Below are positions 1 through 12,200 of a stretch of 64,000 bases of DNA, one piece after another. The first letter of the stretch is position 1. The number at the start of each line of letters is the position of its first letter. The stretch spans positions 12,174,229 to 12,238,228 of the forward strand of contig NW_019211456.1 of assembly GCF_002443255.2 (NCBI RefSeq). The letters run 5' to 3'. The notes beneath the pieces are model-generated. The model was not told the origin of the DNA and made no database searches. It saw only the letters and a program-made list of their open reading frames with translations. This DNA comes from Varroa destructor (taxonomy: Eukaryota; Arthropoda; Arachnida; Mesostigmata; Varroidae). A program made the translations under genes and the position numbers.

Positions 1-102
1 TGACAGAACTCTGGAAGCTGCTAAAGGTAGACTAATTACGTCATACTAATCAGTATTGTGGGTTTGTGTCCATTGTAATGATTTGTGGCTTGTTGGTTAC
101 AG
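1..102 (+). other. 3' end of an LGR1 intron
   Basis: A TACTAAT branch-like site (44-50) and a T-rich run lead to the acceptor AG at 101-102. No exon is supported before it: a possible donor at 27 would put TAA in frame just upstream. Confidence 0.7.
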
Positions 103-270
103 AAACATGGCGGAGAATTTGTTTTCTCAGTTGCCTCATTCAGGTTTAGCTTCTCTGCGCCGCATTGCCGTTTCCAATAACCCCCGCCTCCGAGACTTTC
201 CGCCTCCGGAAACATTTCCACGAATCACCCGTCTATATCTGTCGTATTCTTATCACTGCTGCGCGTATAG
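103..270 (+). CDS. Lgr1: LGR1 exon: last LRRs and start of hinge
   Basis: The acceptor ends in TTGGTTACAG, with a TACTAAT branch-like site at 44-50 in the preceding intron. The exon begins with the last base of a codon and ends two bases into a codon before GTGTGT. It encodes LRR-type sequence (LFSQLPHSGLASLRRI, then NNPRLRDFP) and the hinge cysteine box SYSYHCCAY. The same order (LRR, then YPSHCCAF) is found in vertebrate FSHR/TSHR. No possible preceding exon inside bases 1-102 keeps an open frame, so the upstream intron extends off the window. Confidence 0.93.
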
Positions 271-3200
271 GTGTGTATTAAGCAATATTAGTGTTTCATT
301 TGCTTTAAATTTATCTTTATCGTTAAGTATAGCCTCTTTCTTCATAGCAAATGTGTATCTACAATAATTTATCAGCTTGCAATGGATTGGAGTGTGGACC
401 ATCTGAACTGTATGTATTTACACACTGTATGTGACGGAAATTACGTACTCACGATGGGGCCGCTAGTGTATTAAGTGTGCCATGACAACCTTTCCACTGA
501 ATTAATGCAGAGACACTTTGAAGCTAAATGCATGACGCCAATAAAAAAAAAAATATGATAATCATGTTCTTTCATAAAACTTCCATGTTATCAAAGGAGA
601 TAAAGATCTACACATTGAGGTAACTTTAATCTCATACAATTCACTACAGCTAAAAGTCCGCAGCAGAAAATATGTTCACTCAATTCATAGATAAATGCCT
701 ATTGTTCGGCGTAGGATACGGTGGCAGTATTTATTTTACGAAAACCGAAAAAACTTGATCTGCCGAACTCAGCGAGTGGGTAAATTCGCCCCGAACACCA
801 TACGGTTACACAGCAATATGTTTTCCGGTTCTAGCGGGCAAATGACTAAAACAAAACGTCAAGGATGTCAAAAGAAACTGCAAACTTGGCCGTATCATTC
901 GGGGTGCACTTCGTCAAGTGGGTCATCATCTCCGATACTCTGGTATTCACACGTTCGGTATTTCGTTTCAACAGTTTCAAGAAGCTCTTTTGCAAGAGCT
1001 CCACCAAATCGACTGCATAAATAACCACATATTATATTCTCGCTGTTGCGTCTCGATACAGAATATGGTGAAAACCGGATTGCTATTTGTCTATGAACCA
1101 GAACGGTTTTATTTAGAATCTCAAAATGTCCAAGTATATCCGTTCTTTAGTCGTACGGTGAGGTGCTTGTTATTGTCATGTGCTCGATGTATAATTATGA
1201 ACGAACTAATGGTACCTGTATGGTATTTGTCTGGAATATGCAGTGAGCCTGATCAAGACTCGATGCTAGGAGGTGGCTTTGGGCTTGGAATACTTCCACC
1301 ACGTACTAGGACACGACCTATTGAAGAACCTGTCACTCCAGACACCGTGCTATGGCTCAAAGACGATTTTGGAGATGAACAAATCGATTTCGGCACCTGG
1401 AACCGCTCTCACGAAATGGGATACTTTGACGGTAAGTAATAGCGAGCAGTTTTCAAGTTCCAGAGCTATTATGTTATACTGTCAAGCTAGTAGATATTGG
1501 TCTCTAACTATTGACCCAATGCTCGCTCGAAGAGAAATATACTGTTAACCCGGTTTTAGGCACCACGTAAAAATACAACTTAACGGATCTCGTAGGACAT
1601 GTAGTCTGTTTTTATTGCGTTGTTTGTTACAACCTTGCCGGAAACACATATCAAGTAAGTTAGAACAATCGACAGCAATTAAGCCTGTCTCTACCTGTTT
1701 TTCGATTATTTTACTGTTACCAACATGGACGGATGACATTGCGCATGCAGCCAATGCCTCGGACAAGTTTCCCGAATTTGCGCGGACCTTATTAAAGGCC
1801 TATGGGTCAGACTATATTATCCCAGATAACTTAGCTCAGTATGCTGAAGAATATATGGAGGACTATCGAGGCGCACCGGATCACCATAACAATAATGGCG
1901 ATAGTACCGGCTCCAACCACAAACATTTCATCACTTGCCTTCCAACGCCAAGTAAGTTTTCAAGTTGTTTCAATTGACCTATAGCAGTACTAGTAAATAG
2001 AAGTACTAAGATTAATGGTGCAAGCGAATAAGTCCTATCGAGCATCGATAGCTGTTCGGTTTTGGTACCTTGTTCTCAAGCAATCTGCCTAATTTGTTAA
2101 CACAGAGCTAATACATGCCTCATGAACCAGCCTTACCTTAACAGAAACTATTTGGAACTATCTCTCTGTCTGTGGAACAAATGGACGTTCTGGTTTTACG
2201 TGTTTTTACTTAAACACTGTGTAAATTGACTAAAGCAACCAATGTAGTATTCGAAGTTTTTGGTATTTGACAACGGACACAATCCAACCGCATAGTCATA
2301 CAGGAAAAGAGAGTGTCAACCCGCTTGGGCTAAAAACTGGGCCAGATCATATTATAATTGTACGATTCAGTAGTACTTCTTTCCATTTTATAAGTATCGA
2401 TATATCGAACCCCACTCTCCCTCCCAGACACAAGGATTTCATCCATCTTGATGGGTGGGATATTTCACGGGTTCGGACCGTCAAGATGCCCAACCCGAAA
2501 AGAAGATTAATGAACTACATCAAGCCTGCACGTCGGTCATCTGTTGTATTGTGCTGCGTGCGCACTTAGCATTCTCGTATATGGCAAACCAATATACCTA
2601 CGCCTCCAAATCACTGACATCGTTAAACACGCTCGGACGACACGTTCAAGGGACGAGAACAACGCGAATGACGGTGACACACACGCGCGATAACACCTTT
2701 TTTCTTGCTTACTGGCCTAGCGTCTGCCTCTGCTTTCTGCACAGCATTGTATATGTACTTCACTCTTACGCTCCTCAGCCGGCCAGGCGTGGTAATGCTG
2801 ATAATTCCACGTAATATGGCAGTTTTCCCTGTCACGCTATTGTCGTTCATCACGGAGCGCACCTACCGTGCAACAGATGGCCCATACACATAGGTATCTT
2901 CGCGGCGTAACCGGAGATTCACTGGGGTTTGTGAGGATTTGACGAGCCGAGAAAAATCGGGTTCGCGCAGGAAAGGATGACATATATACGCCTTATGGAA
3001 GACTGTCTAAAGTCGTACATAACGGTGATGATACGGAGGTAGAGATTATAGCTGCGAAAAACGACAAGAGAGTGGCGAAAAAAAAAGTAGAATTAACAAG
3101 CTGGAACATTTTTGATCTCATTAAAAGTGTGCTTCAAATATAATACAATTAATGCGTAATGCTGCTACTGTGAAGCGTGCTTCACAGTGTTGCTCCGCTC

Positions 3201-6200
3201 GATTCAATTCCCCAGTTCAGAACAGAATATATGTCTATCTTTAATCTTATGGAATGCGTTCGAATAGGCTGACGGCAGCGTAGTTGTCTCAATACGTTCA
3301 GCGCCGTGAACATGTCGTCTAGTGAGAATTTGCTTGCAGACGAAGCAATACATAACAATACGGGCTTGGACTATCCGGCAAGTGCTGCTAATTTGTAGGC
3401 AATAATGAGCTGTGGTGTCTTTCTGAGAAGCTAGGGATTTTTACTTAATGATAACGGTCACACAAAGCGGATACCGTGTCGCTAGGACATCGGACGGCTG
3501 GAGCCCGGCTTAGGGCTAAAGGCGAAAAAGAAAGCTGTGCTCGTCCTTTTTGCTTCCTTGTCTGACGGATCAGTTCCGACCCAAATATCTACTTACAAAT
3601 AGTAGACGTCTGATCAGCTCTATGAAGGCGTTACGGAGGAGCCTCGTAGTTGTAACTTACCATTCTTGCAAATGGATACCTTACACAGCGCGTAGCATTA
3701 TTTGTGAATATGATGTCAGTTATGAACATACTTATGGGAAAACGGTATGCTTAAGGTAGGCGTTTCCTTTATGAGATGTTTGTCGTCCTTCACAAGGTCC
3801 GTCAGGCTGTTAGCTATCACGACTGTTTAGAGTTCCTGCTTGGTGACTCGCCTTCCTTTTGTTGTCGTCGACGTATGACTATACAGCGGGACAGCTGAAA
3901 ACAATTGCCCTATTTGCACGTGTTTTTGTTCCTTATTGTTGCAGGCCGCAAGAGACGAATCAAAAGCTCTTGTACAGCTTAGAACGTAGATATTGTGAAA
4001 TTTCAACAACTATCTAATTAATATCGTTGTTCTGCGGCAAGTTTTTTTTGTCAGCTTTGTGTTTTCCATTTAGTGAAGGTCGGCTGACCCAGAGCTTCTT
4101 AATTTCTTGTGCTACTTCCCGGTCATATTAAAGTAAAGAAGAACAATGTAGTCAATATATATTTGACAACTAAACAAGCTCAGTGTCATATCAGAACCTC
4201 AAATTCATATCACAAAATCGGACCATAAGGATTTAATCTAGGATAAAGTTCCCCTTTCACAATAAGTTATAAATATACCTTGTTCACCAATAGTCCAGGT
4301 GTTGTCAAAGCATTGTCATGACATGAGATATCAACTGAACTTTTGCAGCCTATGCTATTTGCTATTTTAAAAAACTTCGGAAAAATTTATTTAGTCAGTT
4401 ATATTGCATTGTTTCTGCCTTCTAGTAATATATTCTTACCACACTCATTTTCGTGTTTATTGAGAAAGTTCTGCAAAACTTGCAGTTGCATTGTGTATTG
4501 ATACGTTTATATATTATGTTGATTATTTTCAAGTAAAAAATTAATTTAATAAATAATACGTTTTATTATTATAGTTATAGTTAAAGCACGGAGGTGACTT
4601 TCTATGTTACGTCCTTGTTCATACACGGTGCATAGTTTCAACGGCGATTAGTACCTAGTGCTTCGCTGTTCATACCATCATCGTTCCATCTTTTGGCAAC
4701 AATGGGCTGCACGGCTGTAAAGATAAGTAGTAAAAAAAATAAGCTAACAGCGTAGAAGTTTACTAGCAAAAATACAATTCAAATTTGATCAGACAGCTGC
4801 TTATCCAGTAGAAGATACCTGAGAGCGCCAAAGGTCTGGTTAGAATTTTTCTCAGTACTCACTAAAGGTTTAGAATGAACTAGCCCTATAAACCTAACAC
4901 ATGGGTAAAGGGCATGTGTTCGTAGCTAATATTAGTAGTTCAAGTGCTTGCTTGACTCTAGCTAAATTATCTTTTTTCCAATATAGCTTCGATAAGAATT
5001 CTCTTCATCTAAAGATTGATTCTGTTATCACTTGCAGATATAAGGCTATTTGAATATAGTATTTGTCTGACTGTTAACCAAACAGCTGTTGCGAGGGCAA
5101 CTTAGGATAACAGCAATGTGCTTATTGTTCTCGGCTTCTAAACTGTATAGCAGCGTATAATATAGTTCAGCGTTCGTCTTCGATTAACGTGCGTCCGTAA
5201 TATTATCGTATTAGCGCCTTTCATGCCCTGCGAAGACCTGTTTGGTTGGTGGACTCTGCGCTGTGGCGTATGGGTGGTTTTTTTGCTCGCCCTTTTGGGC
5301 AACGGACTCGTAGTCGTCGTACTCTCTTTTGGCCGTTCCAAAATTGATGTACCTCGCTTCCTCGTGTGCAACCTGGCCATGGCCGACTTCCTGATGGGCA
5401 TCTATCTCGGATTCTTGGCTGTTGTGGACGCGTCGACCCTCAGCGAATTTAAGGTAATGTTACCTATAGGATAGTTCTGCTTCTACTGATTAAAAGCTGT
5501 GCGTTCGGATCGAGAAAAAAACCTATGGTTGAACGCATTCTACGGCTAACATCCGAATCGACGAAGCTTTTGTCTATGATACTGATCTATCTATAATGTA
5601 TTCGATTTTTGGAATCCTTTTAAAAGCTAAAATTTTAGCCACTGAATATAGAACCCGCAAATAGTTGCTTTCTCGTTTTTTAGGTCGAATAGGCTTTTTT
5701 ATTGCAATGATATTCTTTCACCGTAGCCTTATCCCGAATGCTTCAATACGGTAATTTTTACCCCCTTATATTATCTATATATTCAAACCTACAAGAATAG
5801 CCCTACAGTTGAGAAAATTAAGTCAATGATTGTAGGCTTCCACTTCACCGAGCTGTTGTGAATTCTGTTCAAACCCTAAGCTCCTTTCTGATCTCCTACT
5901 GGTACTGTCAACTATCGTAAACGCGTACTTAATTTTCCACCATTGAAATGACCCCTTCACAACTCTTTGCACACCTGGAAGCAGACCTATATATACGATT
6001 ATCGAAATCCTCTGTTCTTTTTTTAAATTTTATATCTATGTCGCAGTTCTATGGGGTAGCTTGGCAGACATCCTTTGGCTGTCAGCTAGCCGGCTTTCTA
6101 GGCGTTCTATCTTCCGAACTGTCTGTCTACACTCTGGCCGTAATTACAATGGAGCGAAACTATGCCATCACGCACGCGATGCACCTCAATAAGCGGCTCT

Positions 6201-9200
6201 CCTTAAAACACGCCTCCTATATTATGTCGGTTGGTTGGAGTTTCGCTTTTGTTATGGCCCTTCTGCCGCTATTCGGTATCAGCGACTATCGAAAATTCGC
6301 CGTTTGTCTACCTTTCGAAACCGAGGATCGCGTATCACTTCTGTATGTCGTGTTTTTATTGGCCGTTAACGGGATGGCGTTTCTCATCCTGATGGGGTGC
6401 TACCTCAAGATGTACTGTGCAATCCGCGGCTCGCAGGCCTGGAACTCCAATGATTCACGCATCGCTAAACGAATGGCATTGCTTGTATTTACCGATTTCC
6501 TCTGCTGGGCGCCCATAGCCTTTTTCTCGTTAACGGCATTGTCCGGCATTCATCTGATCAACTTAGAAGAAGCAAAAGTCTTCACGATATTCGTGCTTCC
6601 GCTCAATTCGTGCGCTAATCCGTTCCTCTACGCGATTTTCACTAAACAGTTCAAGCGAGATTGCGTGCTCATCTGCAAACGCATTGAAGAATCACGTGTG
6701 ACCAGAGGTAAGGGGGATAATATTAAGCTTCCTGTTTACACATCATTATATTCAGTATTCAGTATCTGTTCAGTATACCAAAAGTAATTTTTTCATTAAA
6801 AGGCTAATAATAATGAGAGGCTTTATCCGATTGCATAAGAAATGTTTGACAGGATCAGGGCAACGCAAATAATAGATGAACGCATGAGAAGTGCCTTTTT
6901 CTCTGTTTGCCACAGGTATCGGGCGCTGCCGACATTCGTCGAACTTTTCCAATCGGCATACGCTTGCGAATACTAACTCGGCCGGAGAACGGAAGAGCCT
7001 ATCGAATGAGCAGCAGTGTCAATGTCAATGTGGAATGATTAAGAACATTGCGCGAGACCATCTGATCTCGTCACAGGGCGGGTGGAAGAAGTTCGCCAGA
7101 AGGTACCTTTTGTGCCAAGAAGCTGAACCGGTATGTACTGGCCATTGAGAAGTTTGCTCTTAGCTATAAGTAATCGTTCCCATATGCAGGTGATTGTGAC
7201 GAGTACGTATTAAGAAGGTACAGCGGCGTATTTACTCATACGGCAGCTTGTCATAATGTAATGATATTTGGGCACACTAATGTCCCTTAGTTCTTAGCTG
7301 TAATGGTTAAAAATCCTAGTATTTGGTCGAAAAATCACTGCGATGCGAATACTTTTCATCGTAATTAAAGTTAGTTATACGGCAAAAGCTATAAAACGGC
7401 GATTTCAATGGAAGTTTGGCCGCAATCTGTTTCTACGAACGATGGACACCCCCTAGTTAGCTAGTATTAAAATAGACGTCCTCTTGCGCGGACAGAGCGT
7501 AAGTTTACTTTTTAAATGTCTTTCGAATTGAAATTTCTTAGTGTTTAATTAAGTAGTTAATATATGACATGTCACACATTTACTTTATATGTTCATATAT
7601 TGCAATGGCGGAGCAATGCTAATTATTAAGCGATGCGTTTGGTGTAGTGCGAAGCCAAATTTTCGTAATTTCAATGGTTTTCCTGAAAAAATGGCAGGAA
7701 AGCAAAAGAAAATAAGGCAGAGTCTTGGCACTCAGTGTAGAAAAAAAATGAATTAGATCCTTTTGTAAAAAAGATAGCTACCTCCTGATATGAGCTCTGT
7801 AGTTATTATCATCTATATCATGTATACAGGATACGCCAAAAAATGCATAATATGTTTATATTCTCAACTATAAGGTCGTGCTTTTGGAAAAAAAAGCTAC
7901 AATTCAATTAAAAAATGAGTCTATTTTCTATTTAAACCGACTGAAACTTTTGTGACGACTGTTTTATATTCGCAACAAAGTATCCAATAAGATTTCTGCG
8001 TGCACCACTTATATCTAATCACAGGGTGTGTCCACACAGACATCGTAATGTACGACAATGCATCTCATCTTTAACTTTGCTCCATAAGAAAAAGAAAGTA
8101 CGGAGCAAAGTCACGCTGCATCAGACACTGAAACCTCTAGGAACACTTTCAAACTTCCGGTAGAAGGGGTACGCAGGCGGTTCTGTTATTGCCTATTAAC
8201 ACAGAGGTATAACATGTAATTTCTTTACAATTTTTTCTTTACAATTTAGGTATCATTCCTAACATTTTGTTTAATGTGCACTTGGAACATCACATTGTAG
8301 CTTATTTTTTTTAGCTTTAATTTTGTAGGCTGGGATACACATTCTATGTGACAATGTAATGTATGGATACATTCTGTAGCGTACTATGCACTTATTATTT
8401 CAAATGACAGTCAATGGCGGGCTAGTTATTAAATCAAAATGATTGTTATAATCTTATGGCAAAGTATAATACTGATGCTATGGTTAGATGTAATAAAAAT
8501 CAGATTAACCTTAAATTATTTGCCTATAGCTTCGCCTGTAAAATATAAAACCTGTAGCAGCATTTGTTTGCATCCCCTAGCGACGGCGGTAACGAATGCC
8601 CTAATCTGCGACGGTTTATCACCGATTACTCTAGCTAAAACACCGTAATGAATTTGGTTCATAGCTTACGTTATGGTGATGTTGTCGGGACCCGTTTAGC
8701 TAGACTAAATAATTTCCGACAGCCAGTGCTCATGCAAACGCACCTAGGAAAGCCTACTCAAAAAACTGGTAGCAGCAACATCAGCTTAAACCTGAGTGCT
8801 TGTAGGAGCAGGCGAAGCAGGTCAGGCGAGCAAGCAACGCAGAATACAAAGCTAATTTCTCTGCTCCTTCGTTTTTCTCCGTCCCGGCCTCTTTTGTCCG
8901 TACGTCACTGGTGTCGTGAGCCGAGATCGCTAACTTCGAAGGCTCTTAATGCTATTCCAAGGGAAGCTAGTACTCATTTGGCTCTGGACGAAGCAAACGA
9001 CAATTTCTCAGCTCCTAGATCCTGTTCCACCTTTTTTTGTTTTTTTACTCCGAAACTACCTTTCTAACTAGACACTGCCCCTGGGCCGACGGCATATCGC
9101 CGCCTGGGTCACCGGCAGTCCTACGTCACGGTTCTGCAGCTGCCAGTTATCCTCGCCGCTTTATGGGTCATTCTTTTTATTTACAACTTATATAGTTAAC

Positions 9201-12200
9201 TAGTCACTGGTACTATTAACTGAAGCACAAGTCGGACCAAAAACGAAACACTAGCGAATGATAGCGATGATTCTTTTATTGGGGACGACTTGGGAAAGGG
9301 GGTACAAGCACAGTCTCCACGAGTCATAGGCACTGAATGGTAGAGACAAACGTCGAGCGGACAGAGTATGTCTCTTGATAAAACGCTTGCTCATAGTAAT
9401 ATTGCGTCTTTCGTTGTGTGACAAGGCATGGCTATTGTTTTCTTGTACATCTTGCATAGCGAGGAACTCTCTGCACGAAAAGTTCGGATCCTGTAGAGCT
9501 TCCTGACTTCAATATTCCATACGGCAAACACCATGTGCGTCTCAAGTTTGCTAAGTACTAGACAACTGTAATAAAGTAGCGGATGGAGCAGGATTTTTAC
9601 GCTCTGTCAGGCTTGATTGCGAAAATGAACCTTTCTTATGTCTGTATATTTCAGGAGACGGAACACAACGCATACAATATGGCACTTGTTCGAATCCAGC
9701 GTAACATGGAGCGTGGTGCCAATCGAACGTCATCAATATCGTCCGAGAACTTCAGCTCACGGTCGGACTCTTGGAGACAGGGAAGCATCCCTTTCAAACT
9801 TATTGACAGGAACGGCCAACGGAAAAGCTCTTGGGGAGTTACTCGAAAGGCGTCTCAGGTAGCTATATGGCTAAAGGACGCTCTAAGTACGATGAAGAAT
9901 GAATATCTTAGATCAATGTACTACAACTTTTTGTACGGAGTGTATAAATTTTTTTTATGACAAACAGTTTATAGTTGCACTTAGTTACTTACAGAATCTC
10001 CTATTTATAGCGATATTATCCTTCATTAAATAGCCTAATTTTCTTCAACAAACAGCGTATAGAAATTTAAAGATGGATGGCTTCGGGAGGCATGAGGTTC
10101 CTTTCAGATATCGCCTTCATCGGCAGCGAACTGTTGAAACGGGTGTAGAAACACTACAATGGCATTTTTTGCAACATCGTTTTTTATTTCTATCTTATAA
10201 ACGCAACAAGAAACTTGGTGCTATAATGCTTATAACAATATGCTATGATACTCATGAGCAAAGCTTTAGGAATACGTTGAACATTACAATGCTCTATTTA
10301 GGAGTACTGATGTCTCTGATGCTATTTTGAATATGTTCGCAGAAATACATTACAGATTACACGGTAGAACCAGGATGAAGTGTTTTTTAGGATGAAATTT
10401 TACTAGCGAACGAATCAAGGTTTGTTCAAGGGGTAAACGAACCTCAATGTCTTTGTACGAAAACCTGTTCGTTCCAATTCGTGATAATTCGAACTTTTGT
10501 TATTTTTCTCAGCAAAATATTATATAATTTTCAAATAATCTTTACGTTCTTATCATAAACTTGCTGCGTACATTTTTATTAAATGAACCGACATAGATCC
10601 GTAGATTACAGTATACGTCCCTGGTACTAATCTCCTTAACTGTATTAGTAGCATACTGGTATATTCCATTTCTTGTCCACAAGTGTCATTGTTTTATTCA
10701 TTATGTTGCCGTATTTATTACATCTGATACTACTCTATCTGTGATTCCAGGATTCATCGATCAGCTGCAGTCGTCAGGATTCATCGACATCGACCGTACG
10801 AATCACCTCTCGTTCATCGGTCAGCAGCGGAGAGGCCGGTACACTCCTTAGGGGGCTTCATCTTGGAAATATGGGTCCTCATGGGCACCATGGTGGATGC
10901 GGGGGTCCGTGCAGCGGCCACGGACCGCTAAGGCCACAGCCGGGTAAGTCTGCTTCCCTTGATCCGACCTTGGCACGCCTCTATCGCGCTCCCATACAGG
11001 GGAAACCTCAGCTGTGTCGTCAGCTGGCCGTCGATGACGGGTTCCGTTCCCTCGCAAGCCAAAATACTCCGCATAGCCACAGCCACAATCCAGGCGATGG
11101 CATGACTACGACCTCAAGTCATCATCCTACCAACATCCTTAACCATCATCAGAATTGTACGGCGACGAGCTCAGCAACGGTAGCCAGAAGCCATAGTAAC
11201 CAGGGAACGGCTGGTAGCCAAGGCGCTGGACGCTCTCCACCACATCTTCGAAGATTTAAAGGTAAAAATGGTATCAACATTGCATAATGACAAAAAAGCT
11301 TGAAAATGCGTGGCGCTAGAATTGGTCAGGTTCGAGGCGACTGAATGACAAATATATAGATTTAGTTCCTAGAAACTACAGTGAATCTAAAAACAGTATC
11401 TCGTAAATAATAAATTGAATAAATCATGTAAAACGAAATGGATCGAGCCTTTGTACTTGTAATAGCTTACCTCAAAGCTGCACTTACCCTAGTTGTATGA
11501 CAAGGCCCATTTTTAAGGCCGTAAAATGAATGCACTAGTTATAAAAAAACTGTTTACCAAGCGACAAAAGCTTCGCCTCAAATAGAAAAATTCATAAAAA
11601 TTATTCCATAAACAAATCCAGAAAAAATCATAAACAGACACAATTACCGTAGACTGATAAATACACTTAGATATATAGAGTTTTCACAACAAAGCATCGT
11701 ATGTTTCTGCTTGGTTTGCAAATTTCAATACAACCAAGTTATACACACGAGATTGTTTATAAACGACAATAAGGTAAATAGCCTCTGGTAACTTTTGTGA
11801 CGAATAAGCAAACAAGTGATATTATGCATTCGGGATTTCAGCTTAAGACAACTTTGCTGGGCCTTGAGCCTTATATTTTTATTAACTACTTCTGTTGAAG
11901 TTTACTTTGTGTACGATGTAGTAAAAAAGTAAGAAGTAAGGCAAGTTATTGTTAAAGAAAAAACGGATACAAATGGATATTTATAGAACTTTTCATTTTT
12001 AATCGAAGTGTGTTACAACTGCGATGTCGTTGGCTATCGAATGAAGGGCACACACGGTGGATTCATACTGTTTACGAAGGGCCGGACAGGAAATTCCATT
12101 TTTATGGTTGTGACTTAAGGGTATTTCCTGGCGAACCCGGCATTGCACAAGCTTTGTTTGGATTAAAATACATTTACGAAACAGCTCAGACCGTAGAATC

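Noticed and set aside
2267..2814. Frames of 100 and 119 codons in the 3.3-kb LGR1 intron
   Set aside because: Different overlapping frames, no recognised domain, and no need for an extra exon, since phases on both sides already agree.
8916..8930. 15 bases identical to part of the primate Alu consensus (GTGAGCCGAGATCGC)
   Set aside because: The flanking sequence does not resemble Alu; a match this short is taken as coincidence.
8648..9067. 139-codon open frame in an LGR1 intron
   Set aside because: No recognised content, and it lies in a GC-richer patch where long frames arise easily. It does not fit LGR1 exon phase with convincing splice sites.
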